Origin: Actinomycetota bacterium
Lineage (GTDB): Bacteria > Actinomycetota > Acidimicrobiia > Acidimicrobiales > Ilumatobacteraceae
NCBI GenBank assembly: GCA_009701105.1
Contig: WLKU01000010.1
Coordinates: 1 to 19,780, forward strand
Direction of reading: 5' to 3'
Length of the DNA stretch: 19,780 bases
In this document: in pieces, positions 7,233-14,158 of the stretch
How the letters are laid out: every line of letters starts with the position of its first letter
Position numbering within the stretch: position 1 is the stretch's first letter
Program-made: the position numbers and the translations under genes
The notes under the pieces: generated by a model
The model's input: only the letters and a program-made list of their open reading frames with translations
What the model was told of the DNA's origin: nothing
The model's database searches: none

Positions 7233-7753
7233 TGGTGCAGCGCGCTGTTAATCGCACGCCAGTGCCGTGGAAAAACGGTTTAGGTGTGCAGTACGAAATC
7301 ATCTGTGATGGATCACTTCCCGATGACTGGACTTGGCGACTTTCCACTGCCGATATCACGCAAGACGTTCCGTTCTCCTCATTTCCTGGGGTAACTCGCG
7401 AATTCTGTGTTGCCGATGGCAATGGAGTGGTGCTCAATATCAATGGGGTGGATCATCGTTGCGAACCTGGCTCTGTCACGACGTTCCGTGGAGACGATGT
7501 GGTATTCGCAACCTTGATTGACGGCCCTATGCGGGCGCTCAACTTAATGGTGCGCGATGGTGCAAAAAGCAGATTATTGAGTCTGAGCACCACAGATCAA
7601 GGTGTTGCTATTTGTTCGGTAGTTGTTGCGTTAGGTTCGACTTCGAATCTGGTAGTAGATGGCGATCGGATCGCCATGCAAAATCTAGACGCTTTGATTT
7701 TTGATTCGCCAATTACGATTCAAGTTGCTGACGGTGTTGTCGCAACGATTTAA
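7229..7753 (+). CDS. hutD: HutD family protein (cupin fold)
   Basis: This 174-residue protein belongs to the HutD family of double-cupin proteins. The N-terminal signature PVPWKNGLGVQYEI (11-24), followed by WTWRLSTADI and PFSSFPGVTREF, is characteristic; a downstream GSVTTFRGDD also fits. In Pseudomonas, HutD is reported to act as a governor that limits histidine-utilisation expression, and the fold suggests ligand binding rather than catalysis. No hut enzyme or regulator is present here. The ATG at 7229 overlaps the lipoprotein stop (ATGA, 4 nt), a standard coupling arrangement; an in-frame TTG at 7223 is less likely. The role here could therefore differ from the Pseudomonas one; the family assignment is firm, the function is not. 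Confidence 0.8.
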   Translation: MMVQRAVNRTPVPWKNGLGVQYEIICDGSLPDDWTWRLSTADITQDVPFSSFPGVTREFCVADGNGVVLNINGVDHRCEPGSVTTFRGDDVVFATLIDGPMRALNLMVRDGAKSRLLSLSTTDQGVAICSVVVALGSTSNLVVDGDRIAMQNLDALIFDSPITIQVADGVVATI

Positions 7754-7948
7754 GTGTTAGGCATCACTAATTTGCGTTAGGTGTCACTATTTATTTTTAA
7801 TGCATCATTTATGTGACTAGATGTAAATCGTCACATCAAGTGAAAACCGTTTGCTGTTATAGAGATTCGTTGCAATTAGTGGCGTCTAGGGAAGTGTTGT
7901 CTTGGAACTTTTTCGTACTCTTATTTCCACGCGAGAAAGGCGAGAACT
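7754..7948 (+). promoter_or_regulatory. 195-bp intergenic control region upstream of the copper oxidase
   Basis: No open frame of note is present. A 14-bp direct repeat GTTAGG(CA/TG)TCACTA occurs at 7756-7769 and 7776-7789, exactly 20 bp apart (two helical turns). ATGTGAC (7811-7817) and GTCACAT (7830-7836) form a 7-bp inverted repeat with a 12-bp spacer; GTCAC also occurs in the second direct repeat. The AT-rich stretch 7789-7800 separates the two. TACTCT (7916-7921) is a possible -10 box. AAAGG (7936-7940), 8 nt before ATG 7949, is a usable SD. The repeats look like regulator sites; the protein bound is unknown. Confidence 0.5.
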
Positions 7949-9355
7949 ATGTCAGATACTTCATCAGGGTCAACAGTTCAAAAAAGTGAATCATTCCTAG
8001 CCAAGTCGGTTGTTGGTCTCATGTTTGTTGCCGTCTCAATTGCCGCACTTGTATTAGGAGTCGTGGCAGTAGTAGCGATTAACAACGATAACGGAGGCTC
8101 ATCAACGTCGAGTTCTTCTTCGGCGGCAGTGGCGACAATCGTGCAGGTGAGAATGACCGAATTTGCCGTCACCATGACACCAGCAACGGTGCCACCAGGC
8201 GAAGTCACCTTTCAGATTGTCAACGGCGGCACGCTCGAGCACAACTTTGCAATCCCCACGCTCAACAAGCGCACAATTATGTTGAAGTCTGGCGAGACAG
8301 CAGAACTCGTAGTTTCTGGACTTGAAGTTGGTGAAGTTGCCATTATTTGTGAGGTTGCAGGTCATGAGGCATCCGGCATGAAAGCCACGCTGACTGTCGC
8401 AGAAGGCGCATCAGCAATGGCAAGTACTGACACCGCGCCGATGTCGGCAATGACATGGCAACAAATGGATAAGGCGATGGAAGAGGTTGCCATGACATAT
8501 CCAGCCAAGACTGAGGGCATTGGTAACCAAGAGCTTGAATACACCATGTCGGCTGACGGCTATAAAGAATTTGTTCTTACTGCCAAGATTGTGAAGTGGG
8601 AAGTTGAAGTTGGCAAGTTCGTCGATGGCTGGACATACAACGGGATGATTCCTGGTCCAGTTATTCATGTGAACTCGGGCGACAAGGTGCGCATCATTCA
8701 TAAGAACGAATTGCCAGAATCGACATCGTTGCACCTGCACGGAATTCGGGTACCAAATGCAATGGATGGTGTGGACCCTTATACGCAGAAGCCAATTGAG
8801 CCAGGTGCCACCTTCAACTACGAATTCGTTGCTGACGGTCCGGCTGTAGGTATGTATCACTCACACCACAACGCACAGGTGCAGATTCCAAACGGTATGG
8901 CCGGTGCAATCATCATCGATGATTGGAAAACTCTTGCGATGAAGGCAACCAGTGGCCGAACGGGTGATGCAGATGGTAAAGCTGAGCAAGAAGTGGTCAT
9001 GGTATTGAACGACGCCGGCAACATTGGTCTCTCGCTCAACGGCAAATCATTTCCTGCAACAACGCCATACACACTAAAAGTTGGCGAGACCATGGTTGTG
9101 CACTATTACAACGAAGGTTTCATGACTCACCCAATGCACATGCACCAACCAACAGGCTTGGTCGTGGCTCGTGATGGAGTTGTTCTCGATTCGCCATACT
9201 TTGCTGACACGATCAGCGTTGCCCCTGGTGAGCGTTGGACAGTGGTCTACACCGCGCAGGATGCAGGTGTATGGGCATGGCACTGCCACATCCTCACGCA
9301 TGCCGAAACACCTCAAGGTATGCGCTACATGGTGACAGCAGTAATCGTTAGCTAG
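7949..9355 (+). CDS. Membrane-anchored multicopper oxidase with N-terminal cupredoxin domain
   Basis: This 468-residue protein has an N-terminal signal anchor (about 19-44) and a Ser-rich spacer, then three cupredoxin units outside the membrane. Unit 1 (about 62-151) has the blue-copper ligand set His98, Cys134, His139, Met144. A Met-rich linker follows (Met157, 165, 168, 173, 177, 182). Units 2 and 3 (about 205-468) form a two-domain laccase-like oxidase: HLHG (262-265), HSH (304-306), HPMHMH (394-399) and HCHILTH...M (His445, Cys446, His447, His451, Met458). These supply a trinuclear cluster and a type 1 copper in the last unit. Such enzymes couple oxidation of phenols or metal ions, often Cu(I), to reduction of O2 to water. 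It is not a NirK nitrite reductase: its last unit carries HCH and trinuclear-cluster histidines. The SD at 7936-7940 supports the start; a strong terminator follows. Confidence 0.92.
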   Translation: MSDTSSGSTVQKSESFLAKSVVGLMFVAVSIAALVLGVVAVVAINNDNGGSSTSSSSSAAVATIVQVRMTEFAVTMTPATVPPGEVTFQIVNGGTLEHNFAIPTLNKRTIMLKSGETAELVVSGLEVGEVAIICEVAGHEASGMKATLTVAEGASAMASTDTAPMSAMTWQQMDKAMEEVAMTYPAKTEGIGNQELEYTMSADGYKEFVLTAKIVKWEVEVGKFVDGWTYNGMIPGPVIHVNSGDKVRIIHKNELPESTSLHLHGIRVPNAMDGVDPYTQKPIEPGATFNYEFVADGPAVGMYHSHHNAQVQIPNGMAGAIIIDDWKTLAMKATSGRTGDADGKAEQEVVMVLNDAGNIGLSLNGKSFPATTPYTLKVGETMVVHYYNEGFMTHPMHMHQPTGLVVARDGVVLDSPYFADTISVAPGERWTVVYTAQDAGVWAWHCHILTHAETPQGMRYMVTAVIVS

Positions 9356-9370
9356 ATGATTTACCCTTCG

Positions 9371-9410
9371 GGGCTGTGTAGCGAGGGAAACTTCGGTACA
9401 CAGCCCTTTT
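9371..9410 (+). terminator. Rho-independent terminator after the multicopper oxidase
   Basis: GGGCTGTGTA (9371-9380) pairs perfectly with TACACAGCCC (9397-9406) across a 16-nt loop and is followed by TTTT (9407-9410). It starts 15 nt after the oxidase stop and is the clearest terminator in the window. Confidence 0.82.
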
Positions 9411-9451
9411 GGTATTTGTGGGTCGATTCGCTCTGTGGGTGGTTGAAGCGA

Positions 9452-9457
9452 GATACT
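9452..9457 (+). promoter_or_regulatory. Candidate -10 box (GATACT) for the alkylsulfatase
   Basis: GATACT matches TATAAT at four of six positions and ends 6 nt before the ATG at 9464. There is no purine-rich SD, and the upstream terminator implies that a new promoter is needed in 9411-9463. A leaderless transcript is inferred. Confidence 0.3.
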
Positions 9458-9463
9458 TGAAGC

Positions 9464-11368
9464 ATGGTCAGTAAGCCAGCATCGCCAGTTACGCGTGAAC
9501 TCAATAGTTCAACACAAGGTCGTGTCTTTGACCCTGCCGATCTTGAGCGCGTTACACGTGGATTCATTGCGGCGCGTACTGAGGCCAAAATTGTTGACGA
9601 CAAAGGTCGCAAAGTAATCGACACTGCTGCGTATGATTTTTTGCGCGACAATCGCGATACGCCAGACACGGTGAACCCACATTTGTGGCGACACGCAACG
9701 CTCAATGCCCATCACGGGCTATTTGAAGTCGCTGATGGCGTGTGGCAGGTGCGCGGATACGACATTTCGAACATCACGTTTATTCGTGGCGACAAAGGTT
9801 GGGTAGTCATTGACCCACTCACAAGCGACTTCACGGCTCGGGTATCTCTCGAACTGATTAACAAACATGTTGGCGAACGCCCTGTCACTGGTGTGATCTA
9901 TACACATTCACACGCAGATCATTTCGGCGGAGTACTCGGAGTGACAACGCGAGCAGATGTGGATGCTGGCAAGTGCGTCGTCATTGCACCTGAAGGATTC
10001 TTGTATGAGGCGATTGCTGAAAATGTAATTGCTGGGCCAGCAATGGGCAGGCGAGCGACCTATCAGTTTGGGCCGCTCCTTCCAGCAAGTCCAGAAGGTC
10101 ATGTTGACTGTGGTTTAGGTAACTCGGTACCAACAGCAGCGCCGTCATTGGTGGCACCAACTCATGACATCACGTTCACGGGAGAAGAGTTGGTTGTTGA
10201 TGGTGTGCGAATTGTGTTTCAGATGACTCCTGAAACCGAGGCTCCAGCCGAAATGAATTTCTTCTTTCCAGACTTCGGTTGGTTGTGTATGGCCGAGAAT
10301 TGCTCGCACACAATGCACAACCTCGTGCCTATTCGGGGTGCGCAGGTGCGCAATGCATTGAGTTGGTCTAAATACATCAATGAGAGCATCGAGTTGTTTG
10401 GTGCCGACACCAAGATTTTGTTTACGTCTCACAACTGGCCGCGATGGGGGACTGATGATGTTCGCGAATTTCTCATCTTGCAACGTGACCTCTATAGATG
10501 GATACATGACCAGACAATGCGTTGTGCAAATCAGGGCATGACACCGCTGGAGATTGCCGAATTTTTGAAGATGCCCGACGAGTTTTTGGCAAACGAACAT
10601 ACCCGTGGCTTTTATGGCGACCTCGTTCACAACTCGAAGGCTGTGTACCAGCGTTATCTCAGTTGGTATGACGGGAACCCCGCCAACCTCAATAAGTTGC
10701 AACCAACCGATGCGGGAAAGCGCTATGTCGATCTAGCGGGTGGCATGGATGCGCTGTTGGCATCAGCACAAAAGTCGTTTGATGCCGGCGACTATCGCTG
10801 GGTGGCAGAACTGGTCAACCATGCAGTGTTTGCAGACCCGACGAATATCAAGGCCCGCGAGTTGCAAGCAGACACGCTCGAACAACTTGGTTACCAGGCC
10901 GAGTCTTCAACCTTTCGCAATGCGTATCTCATGGGAGCACAAGAATTACGAAGTGGCCCGCCGCCGCCAGTCGAACTTGGTGCACGGGCTCGCGGTATGA
11001 CGCGCGCGATGACAATAGGTCAGGTGTTTGACACACTTGCGGTGCGGTTGATGCAAGAGCAGGTCGGTGGTCTTGCAACCACGATTAATTGGAACTTCAT
11101 CGACATGGTGGGTACGACAGATCAGTCGTGGATTTTGGCACTGTCAAATAGAACACTTGTGTCAACACAAGGACGTCATGATGATGCTGCCGATGCGACT
11201 ATTCACATCAAAAGAGAAACATTGTTGGATGTCATTACGCAGGCCACGACTTTCATTCATGAAATGACCGAGGGGACGATCACTGTTGACGGTGATGCCG
11301 GGGCGCTCTTGAACATCTTTGGAAACTTGGAGAAATTTGTAACGGGCTTTGCAATAGTTGAGCCCTAA
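9464..11368 (+). CDS. Class III alkylsulfatase (SdsA/BDS1-like metallo-beta-lactamase-fold sulfatase)
   Basis: This is a 634-residue homologue of SdsA1, BDS1 and YjcS, which hydrolyse primary or secondary alkyl sulfates such as SDS to alcohol and sulfate. The metallo-beta-lactamase domain carries THSHADHFGG (147-156: His148, His150, Asp152, His153). Further likely zinc ligands are an acidic residue in TPETEAPAEMNFFFPD (255-270), Glu278 in AENCSHTMHN, and His323 in SHNWPRWG. A dimerisation/TPR-like helical region follows (about 425-500, DAGDYRWVAELVNHAVFADP), then a C-terminal SCP2-like domain (about 505-634) that in relatives binds the alkyl chain. No signal peptide is visible, unlike the secreted Pseudomonas enzyme, so it probably acts in the cytoplasm. 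It is isolated from the oxidase by a terminator and is 82 nt before the aldolase. Confidence 0.93.
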   Translation: MVSKPASPVTRELNSSTQGRVFDPADLERVTRGFIAARTEAKIVDDKGRKVIDTAAYDFLRDNRDTPDTVNPHLWRHATLNAHHGLFEVADGVWQVRGYDISNITFIRGDKGWVVIDPLTSDFTARVSLELINKHVGERPVTGVIYTHSHADHFGGVLGVTTRADVDAGKCVVIAPEGFLYEAIAENVIAGPAMGRRATYQFGPLLPASPEGHVDCGLGNSVPTAAPSLVAPTHDITFTGEELVVDGVRIVFQMTPETEAPAEMNFFFPDFGWLCMAENCSHTMHNLVPIRGAQVRNALSWSKYINESIELFGADTKILFTSHNWPRWGTDDVREFLILQRDLYRWIHDQTMRCANQGMTPLEIAEFLKMPDEFLANEHTRGFYGDLVHNSKAVYQRYLSWYDGNPANLNKLQPTDAGKRYVDLAGGMDALLASAQKSFDAGDYRWVAELVNHAVFADPTNIKARELQADTLEQLGYQAESSTFRNAYLMGAQELRSGPPPPVELGARARGMTRAMTIGQVFDTLAVRLMQEQVGGLATTINWNFIDMVGTTDQSWILALSNRTLVSTQGRHDDAADATIHIKRETLLDVITQATTFIHEMTEGTITVDGDAGALLNIFGNLEKFVTGFAIVEP

Positions 11369-11418
11369 TAGGGGTGGGAAGGTAACGCGCAAATTTCTAT
11401 TTTGAATCTTTGGCGAAT

Positions 11419-11424
11419 TATGCT
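11419..11424 (+). promoter_or_regulatory. Candidate -10 box (TATGCT) for the aldolase gene
   Basis: TATGCT fits TANNNT and lies 26 nt before the preferred ATG. It would give a short leader that includes the SD GGAG (11440-11443). No -35 box at normal spacing is convincing. The rest of 11369-11450 shows nothing further. Confidence 0.3.
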
Positions 11425-11450
11425 TCTGGTAGGCGAAACGGAGCATGACT

Positions 11451-12338
11451 ATGAATAACGACATGATGACCAAAGTGCAAAGCGGCAAGGGTTTTATCGC
11501 TGCACTCGACCAAAGCGGTGGCAGCACACCAAAAGCACTCAAGCTCTACGGAGTCTTGGAGTCGGAGTACTCGGGTGACGAGCAAATGTTTGACCTCATT
11601 CATGCAATGCGCTCACGCATTATCAAGAGTTCGGTGTTCTCTGGTGAGCGAGTGCTCGGTGCCATCTTGTTTGAAATGACTATGGATCGCACTATTGACG
11701 GCAAAGGTGCAGCAGAGTTTTTGTGGGAAAACAAAGGTGTCGTGCCTTTTCTCAAGATCGACAAGGGATTGGCCGACGACCAAGATGGCGTACAGGTGAT
11801 GAAGCCAATGCCCGAACTGGATGCATTGTTGGCGAAGGCCACGAAACACGGTGTGTTTGGAACCAAGATGCGTTCGGTAATCAAGTTGGCCAACGAAAAG
11901 GGCATCAATGATGTTGTTCGTCAGCAATTTGAAGTTGGCAAACAGATCATTGCAGCCGGACTCGTCCCAATCATCGAACCTGAAGTGGATATCAATAGCC
12001 CAAAAAAGGCTGAGGCTGAGGTGTTGTTGAAGGCCGCTATTTTGTCGGAGCTCAATAAGTTGAGTGCTGATCAAAACGTGATGCTCAAGCTCACCTTGCC
12101 AAATCAGGATGGATTCTTTGCCGAGTTGGTGAAGCACCCGAGGGTTGTGCGCGTGGTGGCGTTGTCGGGTGGCTACAGCCGCGAAGATGCAAACAAGCAG
12201 TTGGCAAAGAATGCTGGAGTGATTGCGAGCTTCTCCCGTGCACTCACAGAAGGTTTGTCGGCCAAGCAATCTGATGCAGAGTTTGATGCATTGCTCAACT
12301 CGGCGATTCAAGGAATCTACGACGCATCAAATACATGA
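11451..12338 (+). CDS. fda: Fructose-bisphosphate aldolase, class I (Staphylococcus Fda type)
   Basis: This is a class I, Schiff-base aldolase that reversibly cleaves fructose 1,6-bisphosphate to dihydroxyacetone phosphate and glyceraldehyde 3-phosphate in glycolysis or gluconeogenesis. At 295 residues it matches the short bacterial class I family closely: [20 protein letters not shown] (12-31), [24 protein letters not shown] (96-108), [13 protein letters not shown] (170-182), VMLKLTLP with the probable Schiff-base Lys213, and [16 protein letters not shown]. The ATG at 11451 is preferred over the one at 11445 because GGAG at 11440-11443 is 7 nt from the former and only 1 nt from the latter. 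The protein is cytoplasmic. Many actinobacteria use a class II zinc aldolase instead; whether one is also encoded elsewhere cannot be seen. A hotdog-fold gene follows 24 nt downstream. Confidence 0.95.
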   Translation: MNNDMMTKVQSGKGFIAALDQSGGSTPKALKLYGVLESEYSGDEQMFDLIHAMRSRIIKSSVFSGERVLGAILFEMTMDRTIDGKGAAEFLWENKGVVPFLKIDKGLADDQDGVQVMKPMPELDALLAKATKHGVFGTKMRSVIKLANEKGINDVVRQQFEVGKQIIAAGLVPIIEPEVDINSPKKAEAEVLLKAAILSELNKLSADQNVMLKLTLPNQDGFFAELVKHPRVVRVVALSGGYSREDANKQLAKNAGVIASFSRALTEGLSAKQSDAEFDALLNSAIQGIYDASNT

Positions 12339-12362
12339 GTATTGGTAAATGAGCACTTCTTC

Positions 12363-13091
12363 ATGAGTGATATTCAGCAACCAGTTGAGTGGTTAATCGT
12401 CGCACAAAATTTGCCAGAGCACGCGCGCAATCCCATTCACACTGATGCTGGTGCACAAGCTGCAGGTTTTCCGCGAGCACTTGTCGCCGGCGTAACCACT
12501 TATGCATATATGACGCATCCGCTTGTCGTTGCGTGGGGAGAAGATTGGCTTGCGCGCGGTGGTGGTGAAATTCGTTTTCGTCGGCCAGTGTTTGATCAAG
12601 ACGCGTTGCGGTGTGTGCCAGTCTTTGATGACAACGCAGTTGAAGTGCAAGCAATAACTAGCGAACCAGAACAACCCCGGGCAATCTTTCGTGCAGTGCG
12701 AGATGGCGGGGCAGTACAGCCACTTCGTGATGGCGAAGTTCTACCGTCAAAGGAATTTGAGTTGATCGACACGTTTAGTTGCGACTACGGCTCGCGCGCT
12801 GGTGATGACTTATCGTTTTTTGCCGATCGTGGACTTGTGCACCCTGCGGTGTGGCCGGCTCTGGCCAACGACATTGTCTACAACTATGTTGCTCGTGGCA
12901 GTTGGGTGCATTTGCGCAGCATCATTCGGCATCACGCAACGGCACCGGTTGGTGCAACAGCAGAATTACGTTCGGTTGTAGTCAACAGATTTGAGTCGCA
13001 CGGTGAGCGTGCAGTGCTAGACGTACATATTGTGGTTAACGATCAAGTAGTGGCCTCACTTGAGCACGAAGCCATTGTTGCCCTTCCTTAG
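12363..13091 (+). CDS. MaoC/FAS1-like hotdog-fold protein
   Basis: This 242-residue protein probably contains two hotdog folds. The first half has NPIHTDAGAQAAGFP (23-37) followed by ALVAGV, the substrate-pocket pattern of MaoC-like (R)-enoyl-CoA hydratases. The second half (about 155-242) has hotdog-like strands without that motif. MaoC hydratases use an Asp-x4-His pair; here His26 is kept but the Asp position is Ala21, so ordinary hydratase activity is doubtful. It could be a thioester-binding, altered-mechanism or thioesterase-like member. ATG 12363 is chosen because the conserved region starts soon after. An in-frame TTG at 12342 would add seven residues, and neither has a good SD. The 24-nt gap suggests co-transcription with the aldolase, though a metabolic link between them is not obvious. 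Confidence 0.72.
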   Translation: MSDIQQPVEWLIVAQNLPEHARNPIHTDAGAQAAGFPRALVAGVTTYAYMTHPLVVAWGEDWLARGGGEIRFRRPVFDQDALRCVPVFDDNAVEVQAITSEPEQPRAIFRAVRDGGAVQPLRDGEVLPSKEFELIDTFSCDYGSRAGDDLSFFADRGLVHPAVWPALANDIVYNYVARGSWVHLRSIIRHHATAPVGATAELRSVVVNRFESHGERAVLDVHIVVNDQVVASLEHEAIVALP

Positions 13092-13166
13092 CAATCTCAA
13101 GTGCTTATAGTTATTGGCACAAACGTCCCAAAAGAAGATGTACGCCAAATGACGCGCTTGTTCACT

Positions 13167-13212
13167 TATAATTCATTCAGCAATCACCAAATTGACTAGT
13201 CCATTCTGGAGG
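13167..13212 (+). promoter_or_regulatory. Promoter -10 (TATAAT) and strong SD for the Ig-like secreted protein
   Basis: A perfect TATAAT lies at 13167-13172 within the 127-bp gap after the hotdog gene. No -35 box is obvious at 16-18 nt. Transcription would start near 13179. CTGGAGG (13206-13212) is a strong SD 6 nt before ATG 13219, which fixes that start over an in-frame upstream ATG at 13192. Confidence 0.6.
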
Positions 13213-13218
13213 CATCAG

Positions 13219-14124
13219 ATGAGCCAAATTCGCAAAAACGCTCGCAAGTTCGCAGCAATAATCGGCTTGTGCAGCGTTGCATTTGTCGCTATCCCTCTGG
13301 CTGGCACTTCGGTCTCCGCAGAGACTGCTCCAGTTTTTACGCTGAGCACAACTGTTGAGAATGTGCAGCAATGTGGATCATTGGTCGGCTATACGATTTC
13401 GTCAACTGGAGGAGCTGTAACCAGGTACGCAATTTCTCCTACTGTTCCAAAAGGATTGATATTCAGTTCTACTACCGGATTACTTTCTGGTAAACCTGAG
13501 GTAGTAGCAAGTGCGACTCAGTTCTCTATAACTGGAACCAATACAGCTGGTTCGCTGACAAAATACTTCACGCTTGCTGTTACACAACCCGAGATCAAAG
13601 ATATTTATCCGAAGTGCCAAGTAGTAACCGGAGTAGTGGGTACTTCAATTTCTCCGACAGTGGCTTATTACGACTGGAACATTCCAAGCGAATACAACTT
13701 CACAATTTCTCCAGCTCTGCCAACAGGTCTGACGATTAATGAACTTACGGGAGTAATTAGCGGAACACCAACCAAAGAAACTCCTGCGGTTGACTGGCAG
13801 TTCACAGTAACCATGGATGAAGAAGACCAGCCGAATCAGTACTTTGCAACTGTGACAATGACTATCTATCCTCTGGTGGTAGCGACTACGACGACAACGA
13901 CAACGACAACTGTTGCTGCTACAACGACGACAACTACAACTGTTGCGCCGGCAACAACCACAACTGTTGCGCCGGCAACAACCACAACTGTTGCACCAAC
14001 CACTACCACCACAGTTGCTGTTGCCAAAAAGACAACAATTGTCTGCACTAAGGGTTCCACGACCAAGCGTGTAACCGCGGTCAATCCAAAGTGTCCAACT
14101 GGCTACAAGAAAAAGACAAAGTAA
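13219..14124 (+). CDS. Secreted putative-Ig (He_PIG-like) protein with Thr-rich stalk and cysteine tail
   Basis: This 301-residue exported protein has a Sec signal peptide (1-34, likely cleaved after VSA). Two beta-sandwich repeats of the putative-Ig type follow: YAISPTVPKGLIFSSTTGLL (70-89, ending SGKP) and FTISPALPTGLTINELTGVI (161-180, ending SGTP). Cys52 and Cys133 lie at matching positions in the two. Residues 223-268 are a Thr/Val/Ala/Pro stalk with TTTTVAPA repeats. The C-terminus (269-301) is a basic segment with Cys276 and Cys292 (IVCTKGS...PKCPTGYKKKTK). I recall similar tails from secreted proteins of related actinobacteria, but that is memory, not a search. Probable role: surface adhesion or wall binding; no enzymatic motif is seen. 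A strong SD and TATAAT suggest high expression. Confidence 0.8.
   Translation: MSQIRKNARKFAAIIGLCSVAFVAIPLAGTSVSAETAPVFTLSTTVENVQQCGSLVGYTISSTGGAVTRYAISPTVPKGLIFSSTTGLLSGKPEVVASATQFSITGTNTAGSLTKYFTLAVTQPEIKDIYPKCQVVTGVVGTSISPTVAYYDWNIPSEYNFTISPALPTGLTINELTGVISGTPTKETPAVDWQFTVTMDEEDQPNQYFATVTMTIYPLVVATTTTTTTTTVAATTTTTTTVAPATTTTVAPATTTTVAPTTTTTVAVAKKTTIVCTKGSTTKRVTAVNPKCPTGYKKKTK
13941..14012 (+). repeat. 24-bp tandem repeats in the Thr-rich stalk
   Basis: Two identical 24-bp units (13941-13964 and 13965-13988, each beginning TGTTGCGCCGGCAACAACC) are followed by a diverged third (13989-14012). They encode VAPATTTT. A simpler ACN/ACG-rich run precedes them from about 13884. Such in-frame repeats can change copy number by slippage, altering stalk length. 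Confidence 0.85.
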
Positions 14125-14130
14125 TCGAAA

Positions 14131-14158
14131 ACTGACTAGAACTTACGTTTCAGTCAGT
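14131..14158. terminator. Possible bidirectional terminator hairpin
   Basis: ACTGACT (14131-14137) pairs with AGTCAGT (14152-14158) across a 14-nt loop, between the convergent ends of the Ig-like gene and the dioxygenase gene, and overlaps the latter's stop. There is no strong T-tract, so this is a weak call. Confidence 0.35.

Noticed and set aside
7811..7836. CRP/FNR-like operator (TGTGA...TCACA)
   Set aside because: The TGTGA and TCACA halves are 14 bp apart, whereas CRP sites need 6. It is kept only as an unassigned inverted repeat.
7754..7948. Riboswitch or small RNA
   Set aside because: No known riboswitch core or stable multi-stem fold was recognised; the repeats read better as protein-binding sites.
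7949..9355. Copper nitrite reductase (NirK)
   Set aside because: The C-terminal unit has HPMHMH and HCHxxxH...M with a trinuclear-cluster histidine set, as in laccase-like oxidases.
11613..12311. Long open frame on the minus strand inside the aldolase gene
   Set aside because: It is fully antisense to a strongly conserved aldolase and shows no recognisable domain or start signal.
13192..13218. Upstream ATG at 13192 for the Ig-like protein
   Set aside because: A strong SD at 13206-13212 is correctly spaced only for ATG 13219, where the signal peptide starts.
13884..14015. CRISPR-like or VNTR-type array
   Set aside because: The repeats are in frame, contiguous without spacers, and encode a Thr-rich stalk.
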